From Nipponacmea schrenckii (Eukaryota; Mollusca; Gastropoda; Lottiidae): 64,000 nt of DNA. The notes beneath the pieces are model-generated. The model did not search any database. It saw only the letters and a list, made by a program, of their open reading frames with translations, and had not been told where the DNA came from. Positions 57,701 through 64,000 of the stretch are shown one piece after another. The DNA lies in assembly GCA_030562195.1 (NCBI GenBank), contig JAUJPP010000005.1:28879106-28943105 (forward strand), in the 5' to 3' direction. Each line of letters begins with the position of its first letter. Position 1 is the first letter of the stretch. The position numbers and the translations under genes were made by a program.

Positions 57701-60700
57701 AACAAATTGTCATACATCACATCACATGACAAGAACAAAAAAATCTGATTAGATCGAACTTCTATTTTAATAATTTTTATCTAGGCCTATGTTACAAATG
57801 CCGATTTTTCGATAACTCGTACTAACGGAGTACTTCCGGTTTTAACTTGAGAAAAGCGGAATGTGTTGAGTGATACCAATAATGAGAAAATCGCTCGTAT
57901 TCGAACGTATAAAATTCGTATTTTCTTGTATTCTTTCCCATTTTTCCATAAATATTAACTTTTTCAAATCAATAGCAGAAAAAAACCCGGTGCATTCTTT
58001 TACTTGTAATTGTAACGGGTCTTGATTTGTTCCACCATTATTATCCAGAAACGAAATCATCAAGGTTAAGATTAATTTAATGTTTGGATTGTACTCAAGA
58101 AAGTGTGAATAATTTCATAATTGTGCTTCCTTCAGCAAATAATTGTATTTTCGAACGTTAAGTTGTATCAGAATCAATTTCAGTTTAAAGTTGTAGAAGA
58201 AAATCTTTTTATCGGTGATGAAAAGCACATTCTAAGCCATTTCCGGTTTTTCGTTAAACGTCAAGGGGGATAATTATGGTAAAAAATATTTTCGGGACCA
58301 GGGAAATAACTCTATTTTACACACAATTTTGGAGACGCACACGCATTATTCATTAATTATTCCAAAATGTCAATAAATAGTTTTGGAGCGCGGGGTATTT
58401 TACCAGAGCGCGCGGGGCATGTAAAACAGACAATTTACTTTGTACGGCCTTATGTCTTTATACATGATTAATAACATACAGGTGGTTTATCAAGTATGAA
58501 AACAGAATATGATGAATATACTGGGTTTTGAATACAAGAGGAGTTAGGGCCTAAATCTGATTTTCTGATAATCAGGTGAGGACAATCATCAGTTGCATTT
58601 TGACCAAACACAGGAAATTTAATGAAGAAAAAATGTAACTCCTAATTGACTTACCTTTAAAATCTCTTACTCTAGCTCTATAATAGTTACAATCAACTCT
58701 AAATTTAGCTAAACATATCATATCTTTTATAACAATAAGTTTCTTTTCACTTTTATATCCTGATATATATTTCCTGAAGAGTATAAACATCTCTTTGTTA
58801 TAAATTTAAAACATCTGAATGTTGTGTTTATAATTTCATTTCATTTAACATCTAATCATTATATTAACAGAACATGAAAGATATCAAATATTTCTATATA
58901 AAGATATTTAATACCAATAACTATTTTGATGTTTTACCCTTTGACTGTTAATGAAAAAGTGAAATACTTACTGAATTTGAGACTTGAGTCCATCAAGCGC
59001 AGTACTAAATGGATGAATATAAAATGACCATGGTGAATTCAAGTCACAAACCATAACCTGACAGGGTTTGTTTTCTATCAGCTGGAAATATTTAATTTTA
59101 GGTCCAAGTAAATACTCTATATCCATAGCAGTAATTGAAGAATCAAGCTGAGCCTTGGTTGTAGTTGCTTTAGCATCACAATCACTGGGAGCACTTGAGT
59201 AAATTAACTCTTCAGATAGTTCTTCAGTGATTAACTTTTCTAAAGATGTGTTTAACTGCTCACTACCAGTTGTGGTTGTTCTCGGGTCTGTTTTAAGAGA
59301 ATCTTGATCTGAATCCAGTCCAATACCTTTCCTTACATCGATGCCTAATTTCTGTCGAGAATTTTCCAAACAAGCATTTATTTTAGATGCTAATTTTGCT
59401 CTTGCTGATTTCTTACTCCCAGAAGTATTTTTTTTTGATTTTGTTCCAGGCTGCTTTGAAACACCGTGGGTAGTCAAACTAAGATGATTGATACTAGATT
59501 TAGAATCATTTGTTTCTGAGGATGATTCAAGTTGAGGAGACAAATTCTTTTCTTCATTGGATTTAGCAGACTTTCTCTCTGAATCTGTTACATCTGAAAA
59601 CTGTGATGAACCTGTTTGTAAAATACCGCTAGATTCTGGTGACTGCTCCTTCAAAACAATTGGATTCTGGTTATTTATTAATTTCTGATCAACAGACAGA
59701 CATGCACCTTCTACATTAGATGTAAAGGGGGTGGATATGTATGCAGCAGGAAGATAAGGAATTGGAGGCATCATTCCAGGATTCATATAAAGATATCCAC
59801 AATTCATTGGATTTTCTGTTCCATCACAGGTCATGTGACTTGATACAGAACCAACATCTGAATGACTATCTCTGTTAGAGACATTATGTGATATGAATGG
59901 ATTAGTACCACTCAAGTTTTGGCTTTCTATGGTACCAGTACAAGACATTATATTCTGATAGGTTGAATCCATTACAGTATGGTTTATTGTAGCCTCTGTC
60001 TGATTGCATGAAGGAATGTCTCTTAAATCAGGATTGGATAAATAAAGTTCTTCACCGTCTGCAGATTGTGATAAAAATGGTGGATGGGTTATGTCACGAT
60101 GAATTTCCTCAAAAATTGTCGGTGAAAGTTTTGAGTCATGAGTTTTGATTGGTTGTAATAAAGGCACTGTACGGATCTCCGGTGGAACAATCTTTGAATG
60201 CTGAGGTTCTGTTAATGAGGTTGTTATGGTAGATTCACTTAGTGTATTGTGTAATTTAATTGGACTTGAACAAGGAACATTATCAAAATCTAAAGCATCT
60301 TCAGCACATGATTGCACTGCATCAGAATAAGTATCTCTAAAACGTTCTAATACTGAATTAGGATCTTGTATCACTTTGTCCATACACACTGATAGTTCAG
60401 CATCAACCCATAGACTTTGTTTTTCTTCCAGAATAGTCGAAAATGACTGAACATGTCTTTGATTGGGATTCCATAAAAAATGGTTTCTTGAAGAGAAATT
60501 GTTAGATAAAATATTACCACTTGCTTGAACATTATCATCTCCAATAGGAGATAACAAATTCTGACATGAAGGTGTCTGTAGTTGGGAAAAAGTACCTATA
60601 TCACTGTTTAATGATTTATCTATCAGACTGACATGGGCAATACTTTCATGATCTGTGGACTGATTAGAGGTTGGCTCTACACTTGAGGGTAATCTTTCAT

Positions 60701-62877
60701 GTTTTTCAGGTTTAGTTACCTCAGTGACTCTAATCATGCTTTGTCTATCCAGTATAGGTTTTTCCAGATCACTTTCATCACAGGTAGTAACATCAGCTAC
60801 AGAAGGTAATGGTGAATTGTCAGCTGAACTGTCAGAGTTTTCTATAATGACAAACATGGGTTAACACTTTGTACAAAATTTATATTAAAATCACAAATTG
60901 TTCATTTGATGTTCAAATCTATTAGGCCTGTTGCAGGACACAATAGGGCAGTTTGTGTACAAGATTAATTAGTATCATGTTTGATGAGAGAGGCATGGAC
61001 TGACAAAATAAATCCTTGTTACATTAACTTTTATATACCTGATACATGGACAGAGATATGAATCTACCATACCAATACCCCTAGCTGACCATCCAACTAG
61101 CTGACTGGAAACAACAACACAGTTTAAACTTTCTATGTAAAGGAGATATCATACAAATATATACAGAAAACTGGTGACCTACCATTAAATTCCTCTATAG
61201 TAGCTGTTAATAATGTACAGTTATAATAATGCTGATCTAATAAATGCATGGTTTTTTGATAGTTTTTCTTGATTTTCTTGATTTCATCTGACTCAGTCAG
61301 TTCTTCTGCTGTTTTACATGCCTGAAATGAATTACAATGAGCTAACAAATATTTTAAGGATGAAACAAGACTGTGATAGAAGTCTTCTGATAGTCTTTGA
61401 AGTGAAACTTTTTACCTTACTCTCATGCAACTGATTTGAACATCATTCTGTTGCCGCATAGATAGATAACCCTCTGACAATCTTGATATAAATTTCAGTA
61501 TTCTTATTAACAAATCATCCTTATTTTAATTAGGGCTGTGTATTGCGGCCAGAAATCGTATTGCGATATATTGCGAAATGTCTTTCAGTTGATTTTGACT
61601 TTGTTTATTATGGAGTTATTTAATGTTCTCCAAAACACTTCATTTGTCAACATTAGATCGCTAGAATACCAGTTAAAACTGTAACATGTCAAAACGGTAA
61701 CAAATTATATTAGTTAAAACGGTAACAACTGCACCAAAACGGTAACAGGAATTTGGTTAAAACGGTTACGACTCCGCTAAAACGGTAACAGGTATCTATG
61801 GTTAAAACGGTGACGAAATAAATCCATTTAATTAATGATATCTATATTAATCCAGATATTAACTCAAAATCGGTGATTGATATCAACACAATAAGCTAAC
61901 TTTTTTGCGGTACATAGTATTTACCAATTAATTACATAGATAGAAATAAAGTACTTGTCCAATGCCCAAATAATGAAAGTTTGTTTGTCAGCACATTTTA
62001 TGAATAGTGTTGCAGTTGTTTGATTGTTTGCGATTTGAGGCATTCGATGCTTTCTTTGTGTCGTTTTCCATTTAAATCATATTGGAGGTGTTGTCCCGAG
62101 AACAAAAATCGAATGCAACCACCTAACAGTACTCGTAATTATATATGCACTGCATAGGCCTCAGTAAGGTAGAGACAATACCTTAGAATAAACGGTTTAT
62201 GCAAGGTGTCTCTGTTATGTCAACTTATTCGTCGTCGGAGGAGGTGCGTACATATTAGATCTATGCCGGACTTAACAAAAAAAGAAATGCTATGCATTTT
62301 CAAGGCATGTGTAGCGTAGCAAAACCTCTTCATCTACGATTTTGACTATACATCGCTAAAGACAAGATCTTTGATCAGAAAGAAGACAAGCTGAAGACAC
62401 ATTCTGAGGGAACGGATGTTGAAGGTACACTTTCTAAAATGTTTAGAAAAGGTTTTGATTGTCATGAAAATTACGCCAACCACAATCACGGTCTGTCATG
62501 TGAAAAGTGAAAGTAGGGTAACAGTTATTATACTAGAATGTTCTATTTTTAATTATATGTTGATTATCGATATGCTCGGATCAATATTGATATATTGCTT
62601 CCAGGTGTCTCGTATTGCGATATATCGATTATTTCCGACAGCCCTAATTTTAATCTTATATACTTTTTCACCATCAATTCAATTTATATTTATAACATAA
62701 GCAAGCCAAATTTAGGCAGTTCGTTACTATATGTCCCAAAAAGAAATATTCATATACTTGTTGGACATCAGCTAAATAATTATGAACTACTCCAGTTAAT
62801 TGTTTTATTTCTTTCACTTTATCTTGTAGATTATGTTTGAACACCAACAGATGTTTCTGTTTTAATTTGGTAGTCAT
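27724..62877 (-). CDS. Multi-Tudor protein with CCCH zinc finger, RNF17/Qin/Krimper-like (15 coding exons)
   Basis: Minus-strand exons: 62758-62877, 61183-61321, 58972-60841, 58655-58773, 56433-56560, 53950-55205, 53686-53819, 50925-51032, 33524-33622, 32622-32795, 30185-30242, 29526-29664, 28513-28670, 28301-28357, 27724-27895. Every junction is GT-AG and in phase, giving 1576 aa. Residues 1-87 are a lysine-rich, probably helical segment; about 88-665 is a Ser/Thr/Asn-rich linker. Tudor 1 (about 670-792) has NYYRARV and FIDYGN; Tudor 2 (about 1036-1200) has INSPGDFYV, NYYRGKV and YIDFGD; a CCCH finger lies at Cys1300, Cys1309, Cys1315, His1319; Tudor 3 (about 1350-1576) has SPRHFYV, KWYRGKV and FVDFGN. 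Extended Tudor domains bind dimethylarginine tails of PIWI proteins in germ granules. The INSPGDFY block closely resembles RNF17, and the coiled-coil/CCCH/Tudor plan recalls Krimper. In-frame sequence may continue upstream from 62898, so a RING exon beyond the window is possible. Confidence 0.88.
28884..29487. repeat. 38-bp minisatellite, about 16 copies
   Basis: The unit ATATCAGTGAATAGCCTACA plus CTTATTTACTGCTTTGAT repeats head to tail with few changes (CC/TC/CA variants and one 37-bp copy). It fills most of the intron between exons 12 and 13 of the Tudor gene and stops about 40 bases before an exon. Confidence 0.95.
32230..32520. repeat. Dispersed repeat fragment (AACAAGGGCAA motif)
   Basis: Phrases such as TTTTTAAGAACAAGGGCAA and TTTTCAAGAACAAAGGCAA, with ATATTAAATAT words, also appear at 35930-36180 and resemble the 17.3-17.8-kb repeat. 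It ends with GGTAGACGGATTGACAGTCG, similar to the tail of the 160-bp repeat elements. Intronic, no coding content. Confidence 0.5.
33524..33622 (-). CDS. Exon 9 of the Tudor gene: CCCH zinc-finger exon
   Basis: This 99-bp exon, listed separately because of its content, encodes KGKDEKRICRWYNTPGECWR followed by GDRCEYLHIKKTD. The spacing is C-x8-C-x5-C-x3-H, the CCCH class typically used for RNA binding. The ATTTATAG acceptor and the GTAAGT donor are clear. Its acceptor half is copied several times in the array that begins directly upstream in transcript terms (33623-34015). Confidence 0.88.
33623..34015. repeat. 90-91-bp tandem array copying a splice acceptor and half an exon
   Basis: Four further full copies follow the true exon with a period of 90, 90 and 91 bp (CTCTAACAT at 33655, 33745, 33835 and 33926), plus a short remnant near 33998. 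Each copy contains about 45-60 bp from the acceptor side of the CCCH exon and about 35 bp of the adjacent intron, including the ATTTATAG acceptor, but no donor. The copies are almost identical. Confidence 0.93.
34016..37540. other. Part of the 17-kb Tudor intron, mostly unannotated
   Basis: AT-rich intron. A weak relic of the 160-bp repeat lies at about 34340-34660 (TTTTTACTTAGTCAAGGCTG), and a dispersed AACAAGGACAATAACTGATA-type repeat at 35930-36180. No coding exon is supported. Confidence 0.45.
37541..38285. repeat. ~160-bp tandem repeat element, copy B
   Basis: The left end TGCCAGGCAAAGTAACATGA matches copies A and C, followed by about four ~160-bp units with CCAATGCTCACACCAAGTTT, CCATTGAAAATTGTAGCT and TAAGTCAAGGGCAATAACTC. 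The right hairpin terminus is missing. Confidence 0.85.
38286..40358. other. Tudor intron, AT-rich, nothing recognised
   Basis: No coding frame, repeat array or RNA gene recognised on either strand. Confidence 0.4.
40359..40848. mobile_element. MITE with GGGGCCCAGGCTT inverted termini, copy 2, TTAA flanks
   Basis: Begins AGCGGCCCAGGCTT and ends AAGCCTGGGCCCCT. TTAA flanks both ends (40355-40358 and 40849-40852), as in piggyBac-type insertion. It is closely similar to 8204-8684 along its whole length. No transposase is encoded. Confidence 0.9.
40853..42147. other. Tudor intron, AT-rich, nothing recognised
   Basis: No coding frame or repeat array is supported. Frames at 40826-41023 and 41287-41559 are featureless. 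Confidence 0.4.
42148..42705. repeat. Degenerate ~75-bp tandem repeat
   Basis: The phrase ATAATTTGTGTCAAATTTGA followed by a T run, AAAGCAAAGCAAGACCATAA and AAAATACTGTCAGATAAAA recurs about seven times (near 42152, 42231, 42306, 42380, 42450, 42558, 42688). The minus-strand open frames here are repeat translations. Confidence 0.85.
43560..44735 (+). CDS. Divergent rhodopsin-family (class A) GPCR, intronless, nested in the Tudor gene intron
   Basis: 391 residues with seven hydrophobic segments, roughly TM1 36-60, TM2 70-95, TM3 107-131, TM4 148-168, TM5 in the YFSWTFFLFHGILVFISIVL stretch, TM6 in the IIDTILWLSCTIPFYTYLGL stretch and TM7 in VYFIPVFLVKSFISGLVHGY. Class A marks: Asn52 in TM1, the LCVAD motif with Asp80 in TM2, Trp156 in TM4, and a C-x-x-P in TM6 (SCTIPF). 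Two activation motifs are altered: DRY reads Asp-Cys-Ser (128-130), and NPxxY reads SGLVH. The N terminus has NVS, NLS and NTT glycosylation sequons. The C-terminal tail of about 80 residues is Ser/Thr-rich. The look of TM2-TM3 (SLLSLNID, QPFKYL) recalls the melanocortin/EDG/cannabinoid/adenosine group, but no ligand can be assigned. It lies on the strand opposite to the Tudor gene, wholly inside its largest intron. Confidence 0.88.
   Translation: MTCKYNVSCNLSLNVFDTSTLNTTNSISIHHHLSTIEIGIILTLATGTTILNLIVLLASKFASGGESPTLVFVRSLCVADVLLGVYGGFKMIMFFNVDILMMNFFLPESLFFTALLASGLSLLSLNIDCSIKLSQPFKYLMHMDKKNIITFMVLLWNFSFIIGFLPQIGWNNIDHVKSFFTYFSWTFFLFHGILVFISIVLNIIMIVFLRKKTKQINTDQNFMRASTHEFQKYHRLVVTTIIDTILWLSCTIPFYTYLGLFCSECPLADSINSDKNIVYFIPVFLVKSFISGLVHGYRTAQIKSVIQNLSRGMSRLMKTSQKARRNGIPTVYSNNSPINSDQSDDAMTYDGPISRIGSTHSNDNLISDSRATLNTVVSSGIQTHQVEITVL
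44764..44769 (+). terminator. Polyadenylation signal of the GPCR gene
   Basis: AATAAA, 29 bases after the GPCR stop codon, on the same strand and close enough for a very short 3'UTR. Confidence 0.6.
44770..46437. other. Tudor intron, AT-rich, nothing recognised
   Basis: No coding exon, RNA gene or repeat array is supported. Confidence 0.4.
46438..47405. repeat. ~160-bp tandem repeat element, copy C (both ends present)
   Basis: Left end AGCTTGCCAGGCAAGGTAAC; about five ~160-bp units with AAACTTGACYGCCGTCTTAT, CATTGAAAATTGTAGCTTCT and CTAAGTCAAGGGCAATAACT; then a GACCGACGGACAGGGGCGAC tail and a terminal hairpin at about 47380-47404 (CGTCCACAT, AAT, ATGTGGGCG). This is the most complete copy in the window and defines the element. 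Confidence 0.88.
47406..50924. other. End of the 17-kb Tudor intron, mostly unannotated
   Basis: AT-rich intron. Apart from the duplicated hairpin at 49456-49552, nothing is supported. Confidence 0.4.
49456..49552. repeat. Tandemly duplicated ~50-bp unit containing a perfect 12-bp-arm hairpin
   Basis: TCGCCAATGTCAAGCTATTG occurs twice about 46 bp apart, each followed by CTATAYTTTGAATGCAATAG. The first copy (49464-49499) folds with TCAAGCTATTGC pairing to GCAATAGCTTGA across a 12-base loop; in the second copy the right arm is eroded. Confidence 0.8.
51250..52387. other. Tudor intron with a possible dispersed repeat
   Basis: Contains TTCGATGAAATTTAGCACAG and repeated AACTAGGTCAAATRATATTC words at about 52030 and 52190. 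It looks like old repeat material; no coding content. Confidence 0.4.
52388..53457. repeat. ~160-bp tandem repeat element, copy D
   Basis: About six ~160-bp units, several with TCTATTGTGTCTACAACAAA and AGGCAGGGGCAATAACTMAA, followed by GACCGACAGACTGACGG and the terminal ACGTCTACAT/ATGTGGGCGT hairpin (about 53430-53455). The left AGCTTGCC end is missing. Intronic in the Tudor gene; the minus-strand frames at 52976-53427 are repeat translations. Confidence 0.85.
55690..56421. repeat. ~160-bp repeat element, copy E, ending 10 bp from a splice donor
   Basis: A divergent member: units with TTTCATTAAAATCTGATGAA and ACCATTCATTGAAAA, a GACGGACGGACGAATGG tail and a hairpin near 56140-56167, then a second half-unit and another hairpin CACATTATAATGTGGGCGTA ending at about 56421. 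The donor of Tudor exon 5 is at 56431-56432, so the element end sits next to the splice site. Confidence 0.75.
57247..58449. mobile_element. PIF/Harbinger-like non-autonomous element with TTA target duplication
   Basis: The left end reads GGCCGTGCAAAGTAAATTGT and the reverse complement of the right end GGCCGTACAAAGTAAATTGT. The inverted match continues for about 33 bp (next CTGTTTTACA). TTA lies immediately outside both ends (57244-57246 and 58450-58452), the TWA duplication typical of Harbinger. The 1203-bp interior has no transposase frame. It lies in the intron between exons 4 and 5 of the Tudor gene. Confidence 0.85.
61531..62646. mobile_element. hAT-type non-autonomous element with perfect 8-bp target duplication (TAGGGCTGT ends)
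   Basis: Begins TAGGGCTGT and ends ACAGCCCTA, flanked by ATTTTAAT at 61523-61530 and again at 62647-62654, an exact 8-bp duplication. TATCG/CGATATATTGC-like words near both ends are common in this kind of hAT MITE. Inside are tandem AAAACGGTAACAGG words (61690-61820) and a segment (62023-62160) related to the relic at 4037-4180. It sits in the intron between the first two exons of the Tudor model. Confidence 0.93.
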
Positions 62878-62898
62878 ATTTGTTCTATACCGATTCAC

Positions 62899-63463
62899 CT
62901 GTCACTAAAACCTGAAATAAATAAATTAGATAAAACTCTGAGATTAGTTGACCATGAAATAGGTTTGATAATTTTCCATTATCTAGATGAGTTGGATAGC
63001 AACTGTGAGCATAAAACATTTGGAAGTAACTGTAAAATAATTCTTGTAATTTCTACATTATATTAAAAAAAAGAATTCAGAAGTTTTTTAGAACTTATTT
63101 TAACGATGGCAGTTTGCAAAAAAGTTGTTGGTTGTTTCTTTAAGGCATAAACCTGATTTAAGTTTTGTTTTTGAGTTGAAAATATAATTGTCCAGGTTGT
63201 CCTTTCAAAAGCATTCTAAGTCTTTGGAAGGTTGATTTAAAATGACCTTGGTCAGCTGATTTGTGCTGATATATATTTCAATGTGTGTTTTTGTTGGCAA
63301 ATGTATCAACACAAGCCTCACAAGGTCCATTTTCTTACATTTTCAAGTTGACATTACATTTCACATAAAAATAATACGCAAAATACAATCTACCAATGAG
63401 AGTGCTACGTTGACTAAGACTTAGATTGTAAATGTAAGCAAGAAGGAATAAGGGCTACCGCAT
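62899..63463. other. Region upstream of the first Tudor exon found
   Basis: Either the 5' flank or another intron of the Tudor gene. TTATTTCAG at about 62912-62920 (minus strand) is an acceptor-like signal upstream of the first exon, consistent with at least one more upstream exon. Confidence 0.4.
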
Positions 63464-63646
63464 ATGTCAGATTGGCAAGAAGAGTCATCAGCATCAGTAT
63501 CAGACCAGCAGAGGCCGAGAGCAGAGGGAGAGGATGATGATGCTCCCAATTTTAAATCATTTCTACATACAATATCAAAAGCTAATATAATGTTTAGCAA
63601 ATTTCTATTCTGTACACAAAGTGGTCGAATAGTAGTTGAACCCTAG
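63464..63646 (+). CDS. Possible small ORF or first coding exon, unrecognised
   Basis: A 60-codon ATG frame starting MSDWQEESSASVSDQQRPRA, then an acidic EGEDDDAP patch, then a more hydrophobic FKSFLHTISKANIMFSKFLF. Base composition in the first 100 bp is GC-richer than the surroundings and the acidic start looks like a real protein N terminus. No family is recognised, no good donor site ends it, and it could be chance. It points away from the Tudor gene, so a divergent gene pair is one possibility. Confidence 0.25.
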   Translation: MSDWQEESSASVSDQQRPRAEGEDDDAPNFKSFLHTISKANIMFSKFLFCTQSGRIVVEP

Positions 63647-64000
63647 CCAAAGAGACAAGACTGTCAGCCACAAGGAGAGATATTATAAGGTTGTTACTTT
63701 ATCAGTTATTACTTTAAAAGACGTGTCTACTTACCCGCGGAATGGCAATGAAAATACTGGATGATCAGCATCAATTGGAGTTGTTTCCCTTCATTAGTCT
63801 CACTTATTTGATAACTTGATAAATATCAGCAGGGATTCGATGTCTTACAGTGATATAAAACCTATATATACAGCAAGGGCTACAGCATATATTTTTGAAA
63901 TTTACTCCTCTTTATTTGAAATAGGATGAAAATCACGTAAATATAGGGAAAAGTTTAGCAAATGTTAAGGAGGCTATGGTTAAAAAATCTTTATTATCCA

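Noticed and set aside
62416..62840. Plus-strand frames at the end of the hAT element and over Tudor exon 1
   Set aside because: One lies inside the transposon interior, the other is antisense to the first Tudor exon.

Overview
This is animal nuclear DNA: AT-rich, with long introns, GT-AG splice sites that keep codon phase, and many dispersed repeats. The gene families (NAMPT, Reeler protein, bursicon-type hormone subunit, CD225 protein, Tudor protein with a CCCH finger) and the ~160-bp internally tandem repeats with a terminal hairpin suggest a lophotrochozoan, most likely a marine mollusc and possibly a gastropod. The species call is inference; no rRNA or mitochondrial marker is present.

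Layout. 0-6.1 kb: a single-exon LC8 dynein light chain (minus), bracketed by two ~98% identical 262-bp direct repeats, with a CCGG-rich inverted-repeat element and a hAT-like relic between them; then a two-exon CD225/dispanin gene (minus). 6-10 kb: AT-rich, one TTAA-type MITE. 10.4-14.9 kb: a complete nine-coding-exon NAMPT gene (minus, 471 aa). 15.8-19 kb: repeats, including a hAT-type element with a perfect 8-bp target duplication, and a frameshifted relic with mucin-like low-complexity repeats. 19.4-22.5 kb: a secreted Reeler-domain gene (minus) with a foldback repeat in an intron. 23.3-25.0 kb: a 160-bp repeat array. 25.4-25.8 kb: a secreted 11-cysteine cystine-knot hormone subunit, bursicon-alpha-like (plus).

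27.7-62.9 kb: one large gene on the minus strand. I assembled 15 coding exons that stay in frame for 1576 codons from the first usable ATG. They encode an N-terminal helical segment, a long disordered linker, three extended Tudor domains and a CCCH zinc finger: a multi-Tudor protein of the RNF17/Qin/Krimper kind, expected in germline piRNA granules. Its introns hold a hAT element, a Harbinger-like element, several 160-bp repeat elements, a 38-bp minisatellite, a tandem duplication that copies a splice acceptor with part of an exon, and an intronless rhodopsin-family GPCR on the opposite strand.

The genes do not form an operon or an obvious pathway. The most interesting points are the Tudor-CCCH gene with its splice-acceptor array, the nested GPCR lacking the DRY and NPxxY motifs, the bursicon-like subunit, and several transposons whose exact ends and target duplications can be read directly. 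Boundaries come from reading splice sites and frames by eye; untranslated exons and transcript starts are mostly unknown.
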